Below are positions 20,281 through 32,611 of a DNA stretch of 64,000 nt, piece by piece (position 1 is the first letter of the stretch; each line of letters opens with the position of its first letter). The DNA lies in NCBI GenBank assembly GCA_039545295.1, contig BCIK01000016.1, positions 186,001 through 250,000 of the forward strand. The letters run 5' to 3'. The position numbers were made by a program, and so were the translations under genes. The notes under the pieces are model-generated. The model saw only the letters and a list, made by a program, of their open reading frames with translations, did no database searches and was not told the origin of the DNA. This DNA comes from Udeniomyces pyricola (taxonomy: Eukaryota > Basidiomycota > Tremellomycetes > Cystofilobasidiales > Mrakiaceae).

Positions 20281-22782
20281 CTAAACCTCACCAGGGACTT
20301 GGACCTCATTCAAAACCCCCTCTTTCTTCTCCTCTGCAATCTTGACTGGATCCGGCGTGGGCGATTTCGATCGGATCCCTCGGTCGTCATCAGCTTCACT
20401 CCCTCCTCCTTCTAACCGAGACTCACTCGAAACATCCTCCGTATCCGTCTCGGTAGGGCGAGCATTGGAACCAGGTCGATTCGATTGACCAGCCGGCGAC
20501 GACGTAAGAGAAGCGGAAGAGGAAGTGGGTGTCGAAACCTTTTGTCTGATAAGAGGACGCTCGTCATTATCGTTGTTGTTGTGGTTGTGTTTGTCATTCC
20601 CACCTTGTCCTCCCCCTTCCCCTTTCAATTCCACCTTCTTTCCTCTCTTCTCCTCTTCTCCAGCGGACGTCGCCTTCTTCAGAGCCGCCGCCGCCGTCGT
20701 CAACGTCGGTGGAGATCCCGCCGCGGGAAACACCGTCGTACTCGAGAGCGCTCTCGGAGTCGGACTGAGGAGATGAGGGTGTTGAGCTAAAGGCGTTTCC
20801 ATCCCACTCCCAACAAGACCCGTCGTTGGCGATGAAAGCGCCGCATCGGTCACGGCTGAAGACGAAGAATCATGACGGCTACCGGTCATAGGGTGAGAGG
20901 TGGGAGGTGACCGAGGGAGGATAGAATCGGGAATAGGTCCTGCGTCGAGTTCGTCGACTCGAAGATCATCCGTCGACGAATCCGGAGCTGGGGGCGGGAT
21001 GGCCGAGGATAAGCTAGGGTGAAGAGAATCGTCCTGAGTCGTCGACACGGCATCGACCAATGTCTTGGTCGTCCCGCTCGAAGCGGTAGAGAAAAGGACC
21101 GGATCGTCTCGATCATCAGCGACGAAGCGGTCGACAGACAACGTCGGGGGCGATTCGAGGGTCGAAAGAGGTGAACCCAAGGCCATGGGGCTCATTTCCG
21201 GAAGGTTCTCAACCTCGTCCTCTCTGGTCCCAGTAAGACCTGATTCACCATGCAAACCACCCTCGCCCATCCTGACCGTGGCCTCCTCCTCCTCCATCTC
21301 TTCGTCCCGGACCAAGAACGGGATCGGGCTGAACAAGGGCGTATCGGCCCTTCCTCCTCTAGGCGTGCTCGCTCCACTCGAAGATCCCCCACCTGTCACG
21401 TCTCGGTGGACCCCAGTGGAGGAAGCCGGGTAGCCATCGACATCGGTTGGGATATGGTGATCGAGGGTCCATTCGGAGGTGACGAGCAAGGTTCGCTCAA
21501 TCGCTCGGAGGTATTTGCCGAGCGAGGCGTGAAAGGTTTGAGGGGAAGTGAGCAGTTCGCAGAGCCGTTGGATTGTGAAAGGGGGATTCCTGGAAAGGAA
21601 GACGATGATGGGGTTTGTATCCATGGTGCGTAGACAAAGGTACAATGGCGATGAGTAAGAGACAGTGGTGAGAATTCAGCATGAGTTTTACCCAATGCTG
21701 CGGACCGGGCTCTCACCCGATAAAAACTTCAACTCACGACTCGAAATCATCCAACATGAGGTGCAAAGACCTCTCCATGATCTCAGCTTGATCCTGCGTC
21801 ATTTGTCCCGGAAGAACCCTTCCTCCGATCACTTCAAGCGGTCCCAACTCTTCATCGACCAACCTCTCCTCTTCCGATTCGCTCCGGTCATGAAGTTTCT
21901 TCTCTCCGCCCATCATGAGATCATCGAGTGACGCTTCCTTTTCTCCCACAGTAACAGCAGCTGCCTCTTCCTCTTCCGATGGCGAGGTTTCTGATCTCGT
22001 AGATGCTTCGTCAACTCCATCGATTGCCGTCATCTCAGCGTCCCCTTCCTCCTTGAGGACCAAGTTCTCCGGGCTAGCTGTGAGGGGTGGAATCAAGCTC
22101 GGAAGGTTAAAGTGTGCCGTCGTCGAAGGTAAATGAGGAGGTGTGTCGTGTGTCTCCATGGAGGAAGACGGCATGGTCGGAGGAAAGGGCGACGGTAGGA
22201 GACGGGTGGATTGAGAAGCGGAAAGTGGAGTGGATTTGGGCGAGGTCGGCGTAGGAAGCGAAAGGTAGAGGGAGATGTTGGCGTGGATCTTTTCCCGAAT
22301 CAAGGTCGTAAGGGTCGTCCAAGGGCAGCTGAGAGGTTGGATATCCGAGATTGGGTTCGAACAAAAGGAGGGACATGAAAAGGTTATGTTAACTGTGAAT
22401 GGTTGAGGAAAGGCAGAGCAAGGGTGTGGAGTCATCCACCTCGCGTACGCGACGGAAGATTACCACCGCAAGAAGCTAGACAGGAGGATGAGACGCGTCG
22501 TAGCATCATGAAAACATACTCTACGAGGTTGGTGGTTGCTATCGACGTCAATATCGCATCGTGTTCTATTGGAGTAAGATTGGAAAGGAAGAGCGTAGCA
22601 GGTATGGGGTCAAGCAAAGAGACAATGAATGATGATTCCGGCACGCGTCGAGGTTTAAGGAGAGAACAAGCGGCTTCGCATGGGCCGATTGGAAGATGAT
22701 GGATGAAAGGGTTTATGCGAACCTGGTTTCCATTCAAAGGAGTCAGATGGACGAATGGAGGAGGTGGAATGGAAGATGTCAT
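20281..22782 (-). CDS. PPP4R2: PPP4R2-type regulatory subunit of protein phosphatase 4
   Basis: PPP4R2 (yeast Psy4) bridges the PP4 catalytic subunit and R3, directing dephosphorylation of DNA-damage and spliceosomal targets. The clearest block is in the exon ending at 20281: TNPIIVFLSRNPPFTIQRLC then ELLTSPQTFHASLGKYLRAI, the family signature. Upstream, the exon ending near 21734 contains CPWTTLTTLIREKIHANISL and, after a disordered acidic insert, MTQDQAEIMERSLHLMLDDF, matching the N-terminal helices that precede the PFTIQRLCELL motif. Further upstream an exon reads LLDPIPATLFLSNLTP. The first exon is taken from the ATG at 22782 (MTSSIPPPPFVHLTPLNGNQ), but the start is not certain. The last 350 residues are low-complexity, ending in an acidic/basic mix, as is common for PPP4R2. 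Confidence 0.85.
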
Positions 22783-23252
22783 TTGATGGAGAGGGCATGC
22801 TACCGTTGGAAGCGGAGGGTTGGAGTCGAAGGCAAAGGTTAAGCGTGGAAGGGGAGGGGGAGGGGGAGATGGGAAGTGGACGTGGTAAGTGATTGATCGC
22901 GTCGACAAAGGTCGAATGGGTCGGTCGGGCGTGAGGCCGTGATTAAGGCAAGGAGGTTTCGGGAGGTCGATGTCAAGGCTGTTAAGTATGTCAACTCACG
23001 TGACTCAACACAGAAGCCGGCTGTGTTTGTCACCCTCTGATTAGCCCACACCCGAGGCAACGCGTTACGTCATCATTGCTCGTGGCGTTGATGCATGTTG
23101 AACAATCGATTATGTAATCGATCAGAGAGGGTTATCATCGTTACAAGTCGCTGCCATCTCTCTCACCCATCACCCTCGACTTTCCACTCCAGCTGACCTC
23201 TCGTCCGATATACCATTACCCAACGCTTTCAACTGCTAGCTCAACTCCTATC
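22783..23252. promoter_or_regulatory. Divergent promoter region
   Basis: About 470 bp separate the PPP4R2-like start (-) and the start at 23253 (+). The sequence just before 23253 is C/T-rich. A palindromic patch, aatcgattatgtaatcgatc, occurs at about 23103-23122. No factor is assigned. Confidence 0.4.
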
Positions 23253-24141
23253 ATGGCCCAGTCTAGTGTTCCCACCATCTTTGATTCCACCTCAACCAGG
23301 ACGTCCTCCGATGACCAGCCCGTCGGATTTGGCGATCGTCAGACTTACACTTCTGCTTCTTTCTCGGCCCCAACGACGCTTATCGATCGCGATGCCCAGC
23401 ATAGTCCCTCGGCCACGACCACGACTGCTTCTACGTCGACATCCCCATCTCCATCTGCCTCTCTTGGCAGCCACACTTCAACATCATCCACGACCGAGTC
23501 CCTTCACCCGCACCATCACAACCACGGCCATGGGTCCGGACCCGGAACCTCTGATCCTCGGGAAACCGCCGAAGGTTCCTCTTCGACCTCGTCAGGAGAC
23601 GTTGACGATACCGAAGCTCTCTCCCGTCGGCCAGGCAAAGAAATCAACACGGCTCCTAGAGATCAAGGCACTTCCTTCCCTGGACTCACACACAGTGCCG
23701 ACCAAGGTGGCGTGAAGGAGGAGACCAAAGCTGAGGAGGGAAAGGAAGGGTTGATGGGCAAAGTCAAAGGTCCGTGCTGGATATTCCTTCCTATATATCC
23801 CGTTGGTGATTGATACAAAATTAAGATCTCCCGTGCTTATCATCTCTCTCGCTGTTCTTTCTTTCAATTGAGTATGAGCAGCCATCTTTCATCGATCTGG
23901 AGGAAGCGAACAAGACCACCCCTCTGAAACCAAAGACGAGAACCCTTCGTATCGAGAGCTATACGAACGCAACGTCTTGCCACACGCCAGTGCGGAGACT
24001 TCTTCGACGACGACGCAGCATGGAGGAAAGGATGAGACTGGGTCGAACGAACGAGGCCATGGTTTGGTTGGGACAGAGGAAGTTTTGCAGGCGGCGAAGC
24101 GGGATAGAGAAGAGGGGCTGGGACCGAGATCGTTGGTCTAA
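23253..24141 (+). CDS. Disordered hydrophilic protein of unknown function
   Basis: Two exons, 23253-23769 and 23882-24141, join in phase and end with TAA. The product (about 258 residues) has no signal peptide or membrane segment. It is rich in Ser, Thr, Gly and charged residues, with a His-rich patch (HPHHHNHGHG) near residue 90. The second exon is more ordered in look: ENPSYRELYERNVLPHA, then TEEVLQAAKRDREEGLGPRS at the end. I recognise no domain. It is head-to-head with the PPP4R2-like gene and convergent with the Kelch gene. Codon choice (C- and G-ending codons) supports real coding, but function is open. Confidence 0.75.
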
Positions 24142-24410
24142 GACAGGATAGTACTCAGATCAACCAACCAAGATCAACCGAGCCGGACAGGTGTGATCTG
24201 ATTAACGCATAGAAGAACCACCCTTGGACTTGCGTAGATTAATCTCCATCTTCACACTTTAATATTAAACAAAAAATCAAAGAACAATGGGAGTTTCATC
24301 CTCATCGTCAGTCTTTTGAATGAGGAGATGTCCACGTTTGGAAAAAAAAAATAAAAAAAAATGAAAGGAGAACAAGTGATCAATGATGAAGAAAAAAAAA
24401 ACCCATTGGT

Positions 24411-27400
24411 TTATCGTCGATTCCTGCTGCCTTCGCCAACGCCTCCCATTCCACCGGGACCTGCGCCCTTTTTGAGATCCTCCTCCTCGAGTCCCGCCGC
24501 GGCCGCAATGCGCTCGATCTCGTCTAAGATAGGTTTGTATGAATCTGAAAAGTCGGTTACGAGTGAAAAGCGTCAGAGTCACGCGATGGGGGAGAAGAGA
24601 CAAAGAGAGACGTGGCCGATTGAGCCGGATGACAGGGGGGAGGGGGGGGGGATCGAAGCCCAAGGTGTATTTAGGGGTTTTTGATGAGAAGAAATAAGTG
24701 ACGAATGGGGAGGGACGTACCGTATTTCCTTGATGCCAATTCAAACCCATCCTTCCTAAGCTCTTTCCCTCGGTTGTCCGAGAATACATGGGCTTTCTGC
24801 GTCCAATACTCCCGGGAGCGATCGTAGAACTGACGGAGGTTCTCCCCAGGAAGGGGCGTGCTGAGCGTGTCTTCTAGCGAACGCGTCGCGTCTTTGGAGA
24901 CGCCGATAAAGGTCTCGGCTTGGATCCGGAGGGCTTCCTGAGGTGGGGTGCAAAACGATCAACAACAAACAAAAAGGAGGAAAGAAAGAAGGACAAGGAA
25001 ATCACGCGAGGCCACAGAAGAAATCGCGGGGGATTGGGAAAAGAAAGGGACGTCAGCTTGAGAGTGGATGGGCGAGATATTGCTCGCGTGACATGGTCAG
25101 ACAGACAAAAAAAAAGAAGAAGAAGAAGAAAAAAGAGTAGACAGACTTTTTCCGCAGGTGTCATGATGACGACCGTGCCATCCTCCTTCTCCTCGATGAT
25201 ATACTCAATCGGTCCATCATCGACCTCAACTTCTTCCACCTCCAAGACACCTTCCTCTCCTTCTTCTTCCCCTTCCTCTTCTATCAATCGACGATCGCCT
25301 CCATCCTCCGAGCCGTCTTCGTCCGAATCATCGGATTCCTCATCGGATTCCAACCAGGCTTCCTCTTCGAGTCCTGAAGCTTTCAGGCAGACGTATCGGT
25401 CGAGTTTCTCCAAGGGCAGAGAGTAAAAATCGTCCAACGTGTATTCTCGGCTGGCAGACTCAAAGATACCGCCGTAACTGAGAGAGGGGCCCAGGGAGTG
25501 CGTGTGAGAAGAAGAAAAAAAAAACCAGAGAGAGTTTAGAAACCCCATTGATAGACATCTCGTTTCACGAGAAAAAGGATGATCAAGCAGGTTTCTTGGG
25601 CTGAGAGAAGTCGAGATGATCCGACGTACATGTACAAAGTGTTTTTGAGGATGGCGAGCATAGTATTGTACCGAGCGAGAGGAACTGTCTTTTGTGGATC
25701 ATCGGGATCGTCCTCTTCGGCTTCTTGTTGAGCCTGTTGGATAGCCTGTAACGATGCCGCCATATCAAGAAAAAAAATTGGTTGTGGTTTTAGGACGATG
25801 GCAAAAGGGGAGGATGGAGGAGGGATGGAATAACGTCCAAGAAACAAGATCGTCACGCCATATGAGCGATGAATCCCGAATGAGAACTATCTTTGTAAAC
25901 GCATTGACAGACCCATGGAACCACAAACAGATAAAGATAAGAAGAAGAAGAAGAAAAAAAAGAGAAAAAGACCAAGACGCACCAACTCCCTTGCGGCCTC
26001 CTCTCGCTCTTCCTCAGCAACGCCATCTTCCTGGTCCTCAGCCTGACCATCTTCGCTTCCTCGTTCTTGATCATCATCTCGAGCTTTGGTCAAAGGCACA
26101 GCAGCGACGGCTTTCTTCCTCCGTCCGCCAGCTTTCTTTTTAGGTTTCTTGAGGTTGAGCGAGATCCTAACGTCATAGAAAAGGGGGAGAGAGAGGGGGG
26201 GGGAAGCAAGGGGGAGAAATGATGAGCAAAGTAAGAAAATGAAAGATGATGTTGATGATGGGGACCAGGAGTTATGTTGGAACACGAGATAGTTACCATC
26301 GACCTTTGTCGCCCAAGTTGTAGGCAAAGCTACAGACGACAGAACAAAAGAAAAGAATAAGACGGAGAAAAAAAAGCGAACAATCACATCAGTCTCTTTG
26401 CCTTTCTGCCGAATCAAAGACGCGGGCCGACCGACCGAAAAACCACTCACGCATCCTGGTAGAACTGGGACTCCAACGTTTCTTCGTCCCGATCATCGTC
26501 AAACACGCCCCCGAAGCAGACGCCCATGTTCTTGGCCGCCCACAGGGTCATGGAGCAACCGGACCGCGTCGAAGGTGGGTACCCAACCTTACGGCGTTTC
26601 TCCCATTTAAACTTGGAGGTATCCTCAGGGTCCATCCGGAGAAGCCACGTGTCCTCGAGGGCTATGAATGGGCAAGGAAACGAACAAGAAGGAGAAGAAG
26701 GAGAAGAAGAAATTAGCAAGAGAGATGAAGGTGATCAGCGAACTGATATGGGATAAAGCTTGGGAAAGGAAAGGACCATGAGACGTACCGACACCCTTGG
26801 CTCGCTTGCCCTTTTCGTACATCTTGCAGTAACCCCCATGGAGAACGACTCCTTCAGCTGTCGGGAGGAGAGAAAAGCCAGATCGAGCTCTGAAAAAAAG
26901 AAAGAAAAAAAAACATCAAAAACGACACGGTTTAAGCAAACATCAATCACAGCGTATCTTGGTCGGAAGACACAAGTGAAGGAGATGTATCGAGATAATG
27001 GTGATGACAGACGGAAACGAGCAAGACAGAGATAGGCAAAAGAAGAAAAAAAAAAAAAAAAAAAAGCCGACCTTGGCTTTTGCACGTTGAGGCCGAACTC
27101 GATCTGCTTCCACTTATATTCCTGCGTGTCAAAGATCCACAGGTCTACACACCATGAAGCGGTCAGGTCAGAAACTCTGAGTGCTAGAGAACGCGATGGA
27201 CACCCAAGGATAGATCGGCATGATGGAAATTCGGGATTGGAATGGACAACTGACCATCCAGATAGTTCGTGCGCACACCGAGATCGTAAAAGCCACCGAA
27301 AAGGACGATGAAGTGTTTCCAAATTGCCATCCTATTTGATCATCAATCCATTGCCCCCGTGGTAAGGTAGACGGAGTGTCGGTCCATCTGGTTATCAGTC

Positions 27401-28870
27401 GCTGCTATCCCAGAAAATGGCACGTTCAGTCGGCTTCGATAATCGAGATAGGGATACAAACTCACCTGCATCCACTCCGGGGTGAAGGCTTGACTTTGGT
27501 GTCGAGCCGTTCCCAAGCGTGTGTCGTAACATCAAACTCCCAGAAATCCCGAAAGTGGTGGACTGATTACCATTGCGCAATACACGAGAAGAGCGTGCAA
27601 GAGGTCAATCCATCGACCTTTTTGCTGTCGTGAAATTCATATTCGAATCGCTGTGAATCTTCATGTTGATGAACGTACAAGTTGTTTGCTTGGGACTCGC
27701 AAACTCGCCTCCGAATAGGTAGAGTTTCCCACCCCCTGCGGCGGAAGCAACGCATGCGTGGGCCGATCGAGGACCGGGACTGTTGGGACTAGTAAACTTC
27801 TTCCACTCGTCCTTGTCAGGTGAGTACCGGTAGACGTCGTTACTGTGATACGATACGATGGATGAGATTGTTGAACGTCAGAGGCAGTATAGCACGGTTA
27901 TGATTGGTTCAAAGCGTCGGACAAAGGCGCTTTCTTACTAGAAAGAGCTGTTTGAGAGAAAGGCAAGAAGGAACGGGGTGTCAATGTACATCCATCGTCA
28001 TTGGAATACAACCAAATAGTGTACTCTGATGAGCACGAAGAGAAGACGTACGCCTTGTCGCCATCAAAGTATTCGCCTGACACGGATTAAGAAGGAGCAA
28101 GTGGGTAGAAATACACGAAACCCAACAATCAGCATCGACAATCCCGGTTGGTCGGTGCTTCATGTTCTTGACCGCTGAGTTCTCACCTCCGATGCACCAC
28201 AGGTAATTTCCCGAGGGGCATGCCACAAGGGAAGCGTTGGCACGTCGAGAGGGGGGACCTGTCGACAGCTCCTCAGTGACGGCATGAGCCTGCGTAAGAC
28301 GGGGGGGGGCAAGGGGGATGAGACCGTCAGCTCGAGCGGGTCTTTTGGACCAGAGTTGTTCTAGGAGAAGGAACTCACGACTTCCCACTCTTTTTGGAAC
28401 TAGGGTATCGAGCAGAGATCGAGAGGAAGAGAGGATATGAAGCAGGCAGTCAGTCATCTCTTGGACGGTAGCGAATGGCCAAATTCCAAACGTCATCTTG
28501 AATGCCGACTTCTTCTCGGAACGTCTTTCTTCCATCGGGGGTTATATGTGAGTCTAGTCTCACTCGTCAAGTCACCAAAGAGAGCAGACCCTTACTCACG
28601 TTGTTGAGAATGGTCTCGAGGTCCTCCTCGTCCTCCTTGCCCTTTCCTTTGCCTTTGGCCTTTTTGGTCTCCTTCTTGAGGACTTTGGCTTCCTGCGCCT
28701 TCTTCTTGGCGGCCTTTTGCTGGGCTTTCTGTTGTGCCTTGGTGAGCGTGGGAGCTTTGCCAGATCTTGATCAAAACAAGAGCGGGGGAAAGATAGGGAA
28801 GAGATGAGTAAGTGTTCGAGTGATGGGCGAAGAGGAAAGGGAAACGATGAGGGGCTGACTTGGGAGGCAT
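24411..28870 (-). CDS. KLHDC4: Kelch-repeat protein of KLHDC4/Kel3 type
   Basis: The start is the ATG at 28868-28870: MPPK, then an intron, then a Lys/Ala/Gln-rich coil (LTKAQQKAQQKAAKKKAQEA) and DEEDLETILNN, the N-terminal pattern of KLHDC4 and yeast Kel3. Kelch blades follow in small exons through 28500-26450: pieces such as SGEYFDGDKAY, NASLVACPSGNYLWCIGGE, SGHRM-type and GCSMTLWAAKNMGVCFGGVF. After the propeller come Lys/Arg-rich and acidic linkers, YTLDDFYSLPLEKLDRYV near 25440, then a C-terminal module RQFYDRSREYWTQKAHVF and a tail ending EGSRNRR with stop at 24413-24411. Exact exon ends were not all fixed. The family is nuclear/cytosolic and poorly characterised, so substrate or partner is not assigned. 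Convergent with the disordered-protein gene; only about 270 bp separate the stops. Confidence 0.88.
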
Positions 28871-29641
28871 GGTGGATGGTGGTTAATGGTTAATGAAGTG
28901 GCGATGATGGTTGGACGGAATTAGGGCATAGAGGAGGCCTGATCAAGACATATGATGCATGCGGGCTCATGCAAGCTCATGATACAGATATGATGGCATG
29001 TAATCAGGTTGAGATGTTATATATGTATGTATAATTTGCTTGAGTGTGTTGACTAATTTGGTCGCGTGCGCGCGGTGACAGATCTATCTGGATGATCTTT
29101 CGAGATGAATAATTGTATTCCGAAGCAAGCGAGTATGTACAGTGATCAACAGCTAATCTACGCAATCATATATACATATATAGAACTAGGATGGCATGAT
29201 GAATATATATGATGAGCAATTTAACAACTCACCCCGCTTCCAACCCTCGACGTTCGACCCCTCAACCCTTTGATCGTTGGCTCATCCTGTGTATGCACCT
29301 CGTAACCATCTCCCTGCGTACGCCCACCTCACCCTTCGCTTTAGATCAACGTCTCGGTACCAAACTACCCTTAATAGTCTAAGATGAATCACCCGTATGT
29401 AACCACAGTTCATCGTCATATACCACACGTCCATCACCCTCGACAGACTGATTAGCCAATCGTGTTGACTGATCAACCTACCCTGCCCTATCTTCCCTTT
29501 GCATCCCCGCTCCCTCTCCCTTGTCGTCCCCCATTTCGCTCTTTTAGATATGCAGGCACACTTAGTCCAGGTCAAAACCACCCCCAATTCTCACGCGATA
29601 CCCCACGCAGGGGGTCCAGGGCTGTTTCTACGCCATCGGAC
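28871..29641. promoter_or_regulatory. Divergent promoter region, A/T-richer than average
   Basis: About 770 bp lie between the Kelch gene start (-) and the LRR gene start (+). It holds several TATATA patches (about 29019-29033, 29168-29180, 29205-29211) and no visible gene. An in-frame GTG-started extension upstream of 29642 exists but has no ATG. Confidence 0.4.
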
Positions 29642-32251
29642 ATGTCCTTGGGCCTCAACAACTTGATCTTGAATCCGTCTGAATCGACCATCCCTGCAAC
29701 GCCACCTCGACCATCCCCACACCGTTTGAGCTACGATCAAGACTCGCCCGTAACACCCAGAAAAACTCGAAAGGACGAGTACGACCTTACAAACCTTAAA
29801 CGACCCGAGGACCACATCTTTGAGCGGTCTACCTCGCGTAAGGGATGGTTGAGCTCGCCTGGAGGAGGGGGCGGGAACCTCTTTAGGTCACCTACCGCCG
29901 GTGGTAGCACTCAAACTGCGAGAGAGAAGGAGGAAGTCATCTGGGATCAAGCTATAGCTTATGCTATCGAGGAATCACGCGAAACGGTTCTTATGAAGTG
30001 AGTGAAACGAATCGATGGCGTTATGATGTGATACCGCAGTCCATCCGAATTGACGCTTTGATCATATGTCCGTTTTATTCAGCTCCAAGGCGTTAACTTT
30101 TGTTCCAACTTCAATCTCAGACCTCAATGTGCGTGTATCTAGCCTGGTTCATGCTGGCTCTTTGCTCGGCTGCGGGACAAACTCTTCAATCCTGTCCTCT
30201 CGGTTTCCTGACTTGCTATGCACTCATGCTGACAACCTACGCCTCTCCAGAATCTCGTTAAGCTGGGCACGCTGCATCAAACGGGGACCGAGCCCAAGAT
30301 CCTACTTCATCAAGTGAAAAACTACTCCCCAGCGAGTTCTCCATCACACTCACGCTCCTCCTCTCAGACTCAAGCTCTGCCCATCAACGCACCTAATTCA
30401 ACCTCGCCTGCTCCAAAAACCCGACTGGGAGCTTTTGTCGCTGCGCCTCATGGCAAGGCAAGAGATTTTACGAGGAGTGCGTCGGCTCCCTCTCAACTTG
30501 GTCGTAAGCAGCTACTGGCGCCCACTCCCATCGAAGAGAAAGCCGGCACAGATGGGCTCCCTTCGGCCACGAGCTCCACCTCTCCCATCCCAGCTAGGAA
30601 CAGCCCTGCTCAGCGACCCTTCAATCGGTCCGTCACGATGGGAGCTTTCACCAAGAATCCTCAGAAGTCGACTAAAGATAGCGAGAACAAGACGAATCTC
30701 CAACTATATATGGGAGACAACGCCATCGCAAGACTTCCTAGTCAATTGTTTGAGCTGACTAACCTGGTCTATCTTTCGCTGCGTAAGTTGGTTTGGTTGA
30801 TTTCCATTTATTTCATTTTATTTATTTATTTATTTGCTCTGGCGAATCGTGGCAGTATGGAGACGGAATGGGTCAACGTTTGCCTGTCTGACGGATGGCA
30901 TGGCCCTTTTCTTTGGACTCACCAGGAAACAACCAACTTTCGACCATCCCTTCCGCCATCTCGGCCCTCACGCGGCTCGAGAACATCGACATCGGTAACA
31001 ACCAAATCGTTCGTGATGTTGACCTTGCCCTGTTGCTGAGTTGAACTCATTGTCACGCACTGACGATCCCTGTGCCTTGGCATTCATTAGACGTTTCTGC
31101 CTCCATCTCTGTTTGCGATGCCCTCCTTACAGGCTGCGCTTCTCCTGCCCAACCCGTTTCGAGCTCTTCCTCCACTCCTTCAAGCTCAGCGTGCCTATGC
31201 CCGTGCTACGTCCATCTCACCTTCCTCGCAACCACCCCCTCGTCGCCTTCTCCTCCCGCCCACTTCCCCTGACTCCGCTACCCCCCGGATTCCTCGACTC
31301 AAAGAATTGTGCCTTCGCCGACTGTTGTCTAGCGAGTTTGATGGATTTCGATTAACGTCACCTCCGTTCTTAGACCCAGATCTCATCGCATCCGGCATGT
31401 TAAAATCACCCGAACACCTCTTAGCCGGTGTCCCAGGCCTCAACACGTTGGTCATCGCCGCTCAGATCATTGCCTGCCTTCGCTCGACCTCTTTGACTTT
31501 ACACCATCCTTCTGGTTCATCTGCGGTACGATCTCCTCCTTCGCAAGGGACGACCCCACCGACGTCCCTGCCGAAACCGATTACGACCGCCTCGTCGATC
31601 GCTCGGGAAGAGGACGCTTCCCTCAACCCGTTCTACCAACCCTGTCCGAACCCACGCCACGAGCGCGAGGAAGGCAAGCGGATCGTTTGGATCGAAGCAG
31701 GTGAGGAGAGATGGGAATGGAGAGGGATGCCGTGGGATAGAGAAGGCGGGGAGGTGTATCCGGTCAAATGGGTTGGCTGCTCGATGGGGTGTTTGAACTT
31801 TTTGGATGAGGTACAAGGGGTAGAGGTATCGGAAGAGCTAGAGGAAGAAGACGAGGATATGGGAGATGAGTGGGACGTGGGTGGGGAGGTATGGTCAACA
31901 TCTACAGAAGCGGCGGCGGTTGGTGGGAGTAGCAGTAGTAGTGATAGTAGTGGGAGCAGTAGCAGCAGCAGCAAGAGGAGCAAGGACGGATACCCTTCGA
32001 TCCCCGGTGGACTTCTGAGCCAGGTTAGGAGGCAGACCGGCTCGTCCCGTGGACTGAAGAAGGGCGTCAGCTTTGCGATCCGTCCGCTCGATGAGAAAGA
32101 GGAGGTCGAGGGGTCTGCGGCGGCAGCGGCAGCGACGGGAGAGACAGAGGCAGAGGATGGGTTTGACATGGATGCGTTCGAGGAGGCTCATGCAGAGACT
32201 CGGCTCGGGGACGTCTTCGGCGGTCATCCTGGCTCATCGAGGAAATCTTGA
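29642..32251 (+). CDS. Leucine-rich-repeat protein with C-terminal Cys motif, function unknown
   Basis: Five phase-consistent exons: 29642-29997, 30083-30128, 30252-30782, 30926-31017 and 31091-32251. After a disordered start (MSLGLNNLILNPSES), an LRR begins NSKALTFVPTSISDLN, is interrupted by a long Ser/Pro-rich insert, then continues with three repeats: LQLYMGDNAIARLPSQLFEL, NLVYLSLRNNQLSTIPSAIS and LTRLENIDIGNNQIVRDTFL then PPSLFAMPSLQAALLLPNPF. A linker and a conserved-looking helical part (SPEHLLAGVPGLNTLVIAAQ) follow. The C-terminal part has PCPNPRH and VGCSMGCLNFLD, possibly a metal-binding Cys/His site. The tail is acidic with poly-Ser. The start at 29642 is the first in-frame ATG; the 5' frame is open further up. 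Similar fungal LRR proteins exist without a known role. Confidence 0.75.
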
Positions 32252-32611
32252 GGTCGAGAGTAGCGGCGTGCTATACTGCTACATGCCTGCTAGAGATGCA
32301 TGGCAATGATAGAGCCAAGATGGATCCAGATTGGATGTGTGATTCAGTCGGTCCGATCCTTGATGGCAAGAAGTCATCGTGAGAATGGTGGATCTGTGAT
32401 GGATGTTGAGACTGAAAGCGGAAGATCAAGGTAGAAAATAACGTCTCGAGAAACAAAGCAGACGCCTAATCAGTCATATAATCACAGCGGTGGGTGATTC
32501 CGCGATGATGCTGCTGCTGTGCCAACGTTGCCCCAAACTTCGACCGCATATACGGCTCCACATCCATCGCCGTTTCCTCCTACACCGCTCCCTCTCGCTC
32601 CTTCTCCAGCC
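32252..32611. other. Tandem intergenic region, LRR gene to PRP46
   Basis: Only 360 bp. The last 60 bp are C-rich leader-type sequence. Nothing else is visible. Confidence 0.5.
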
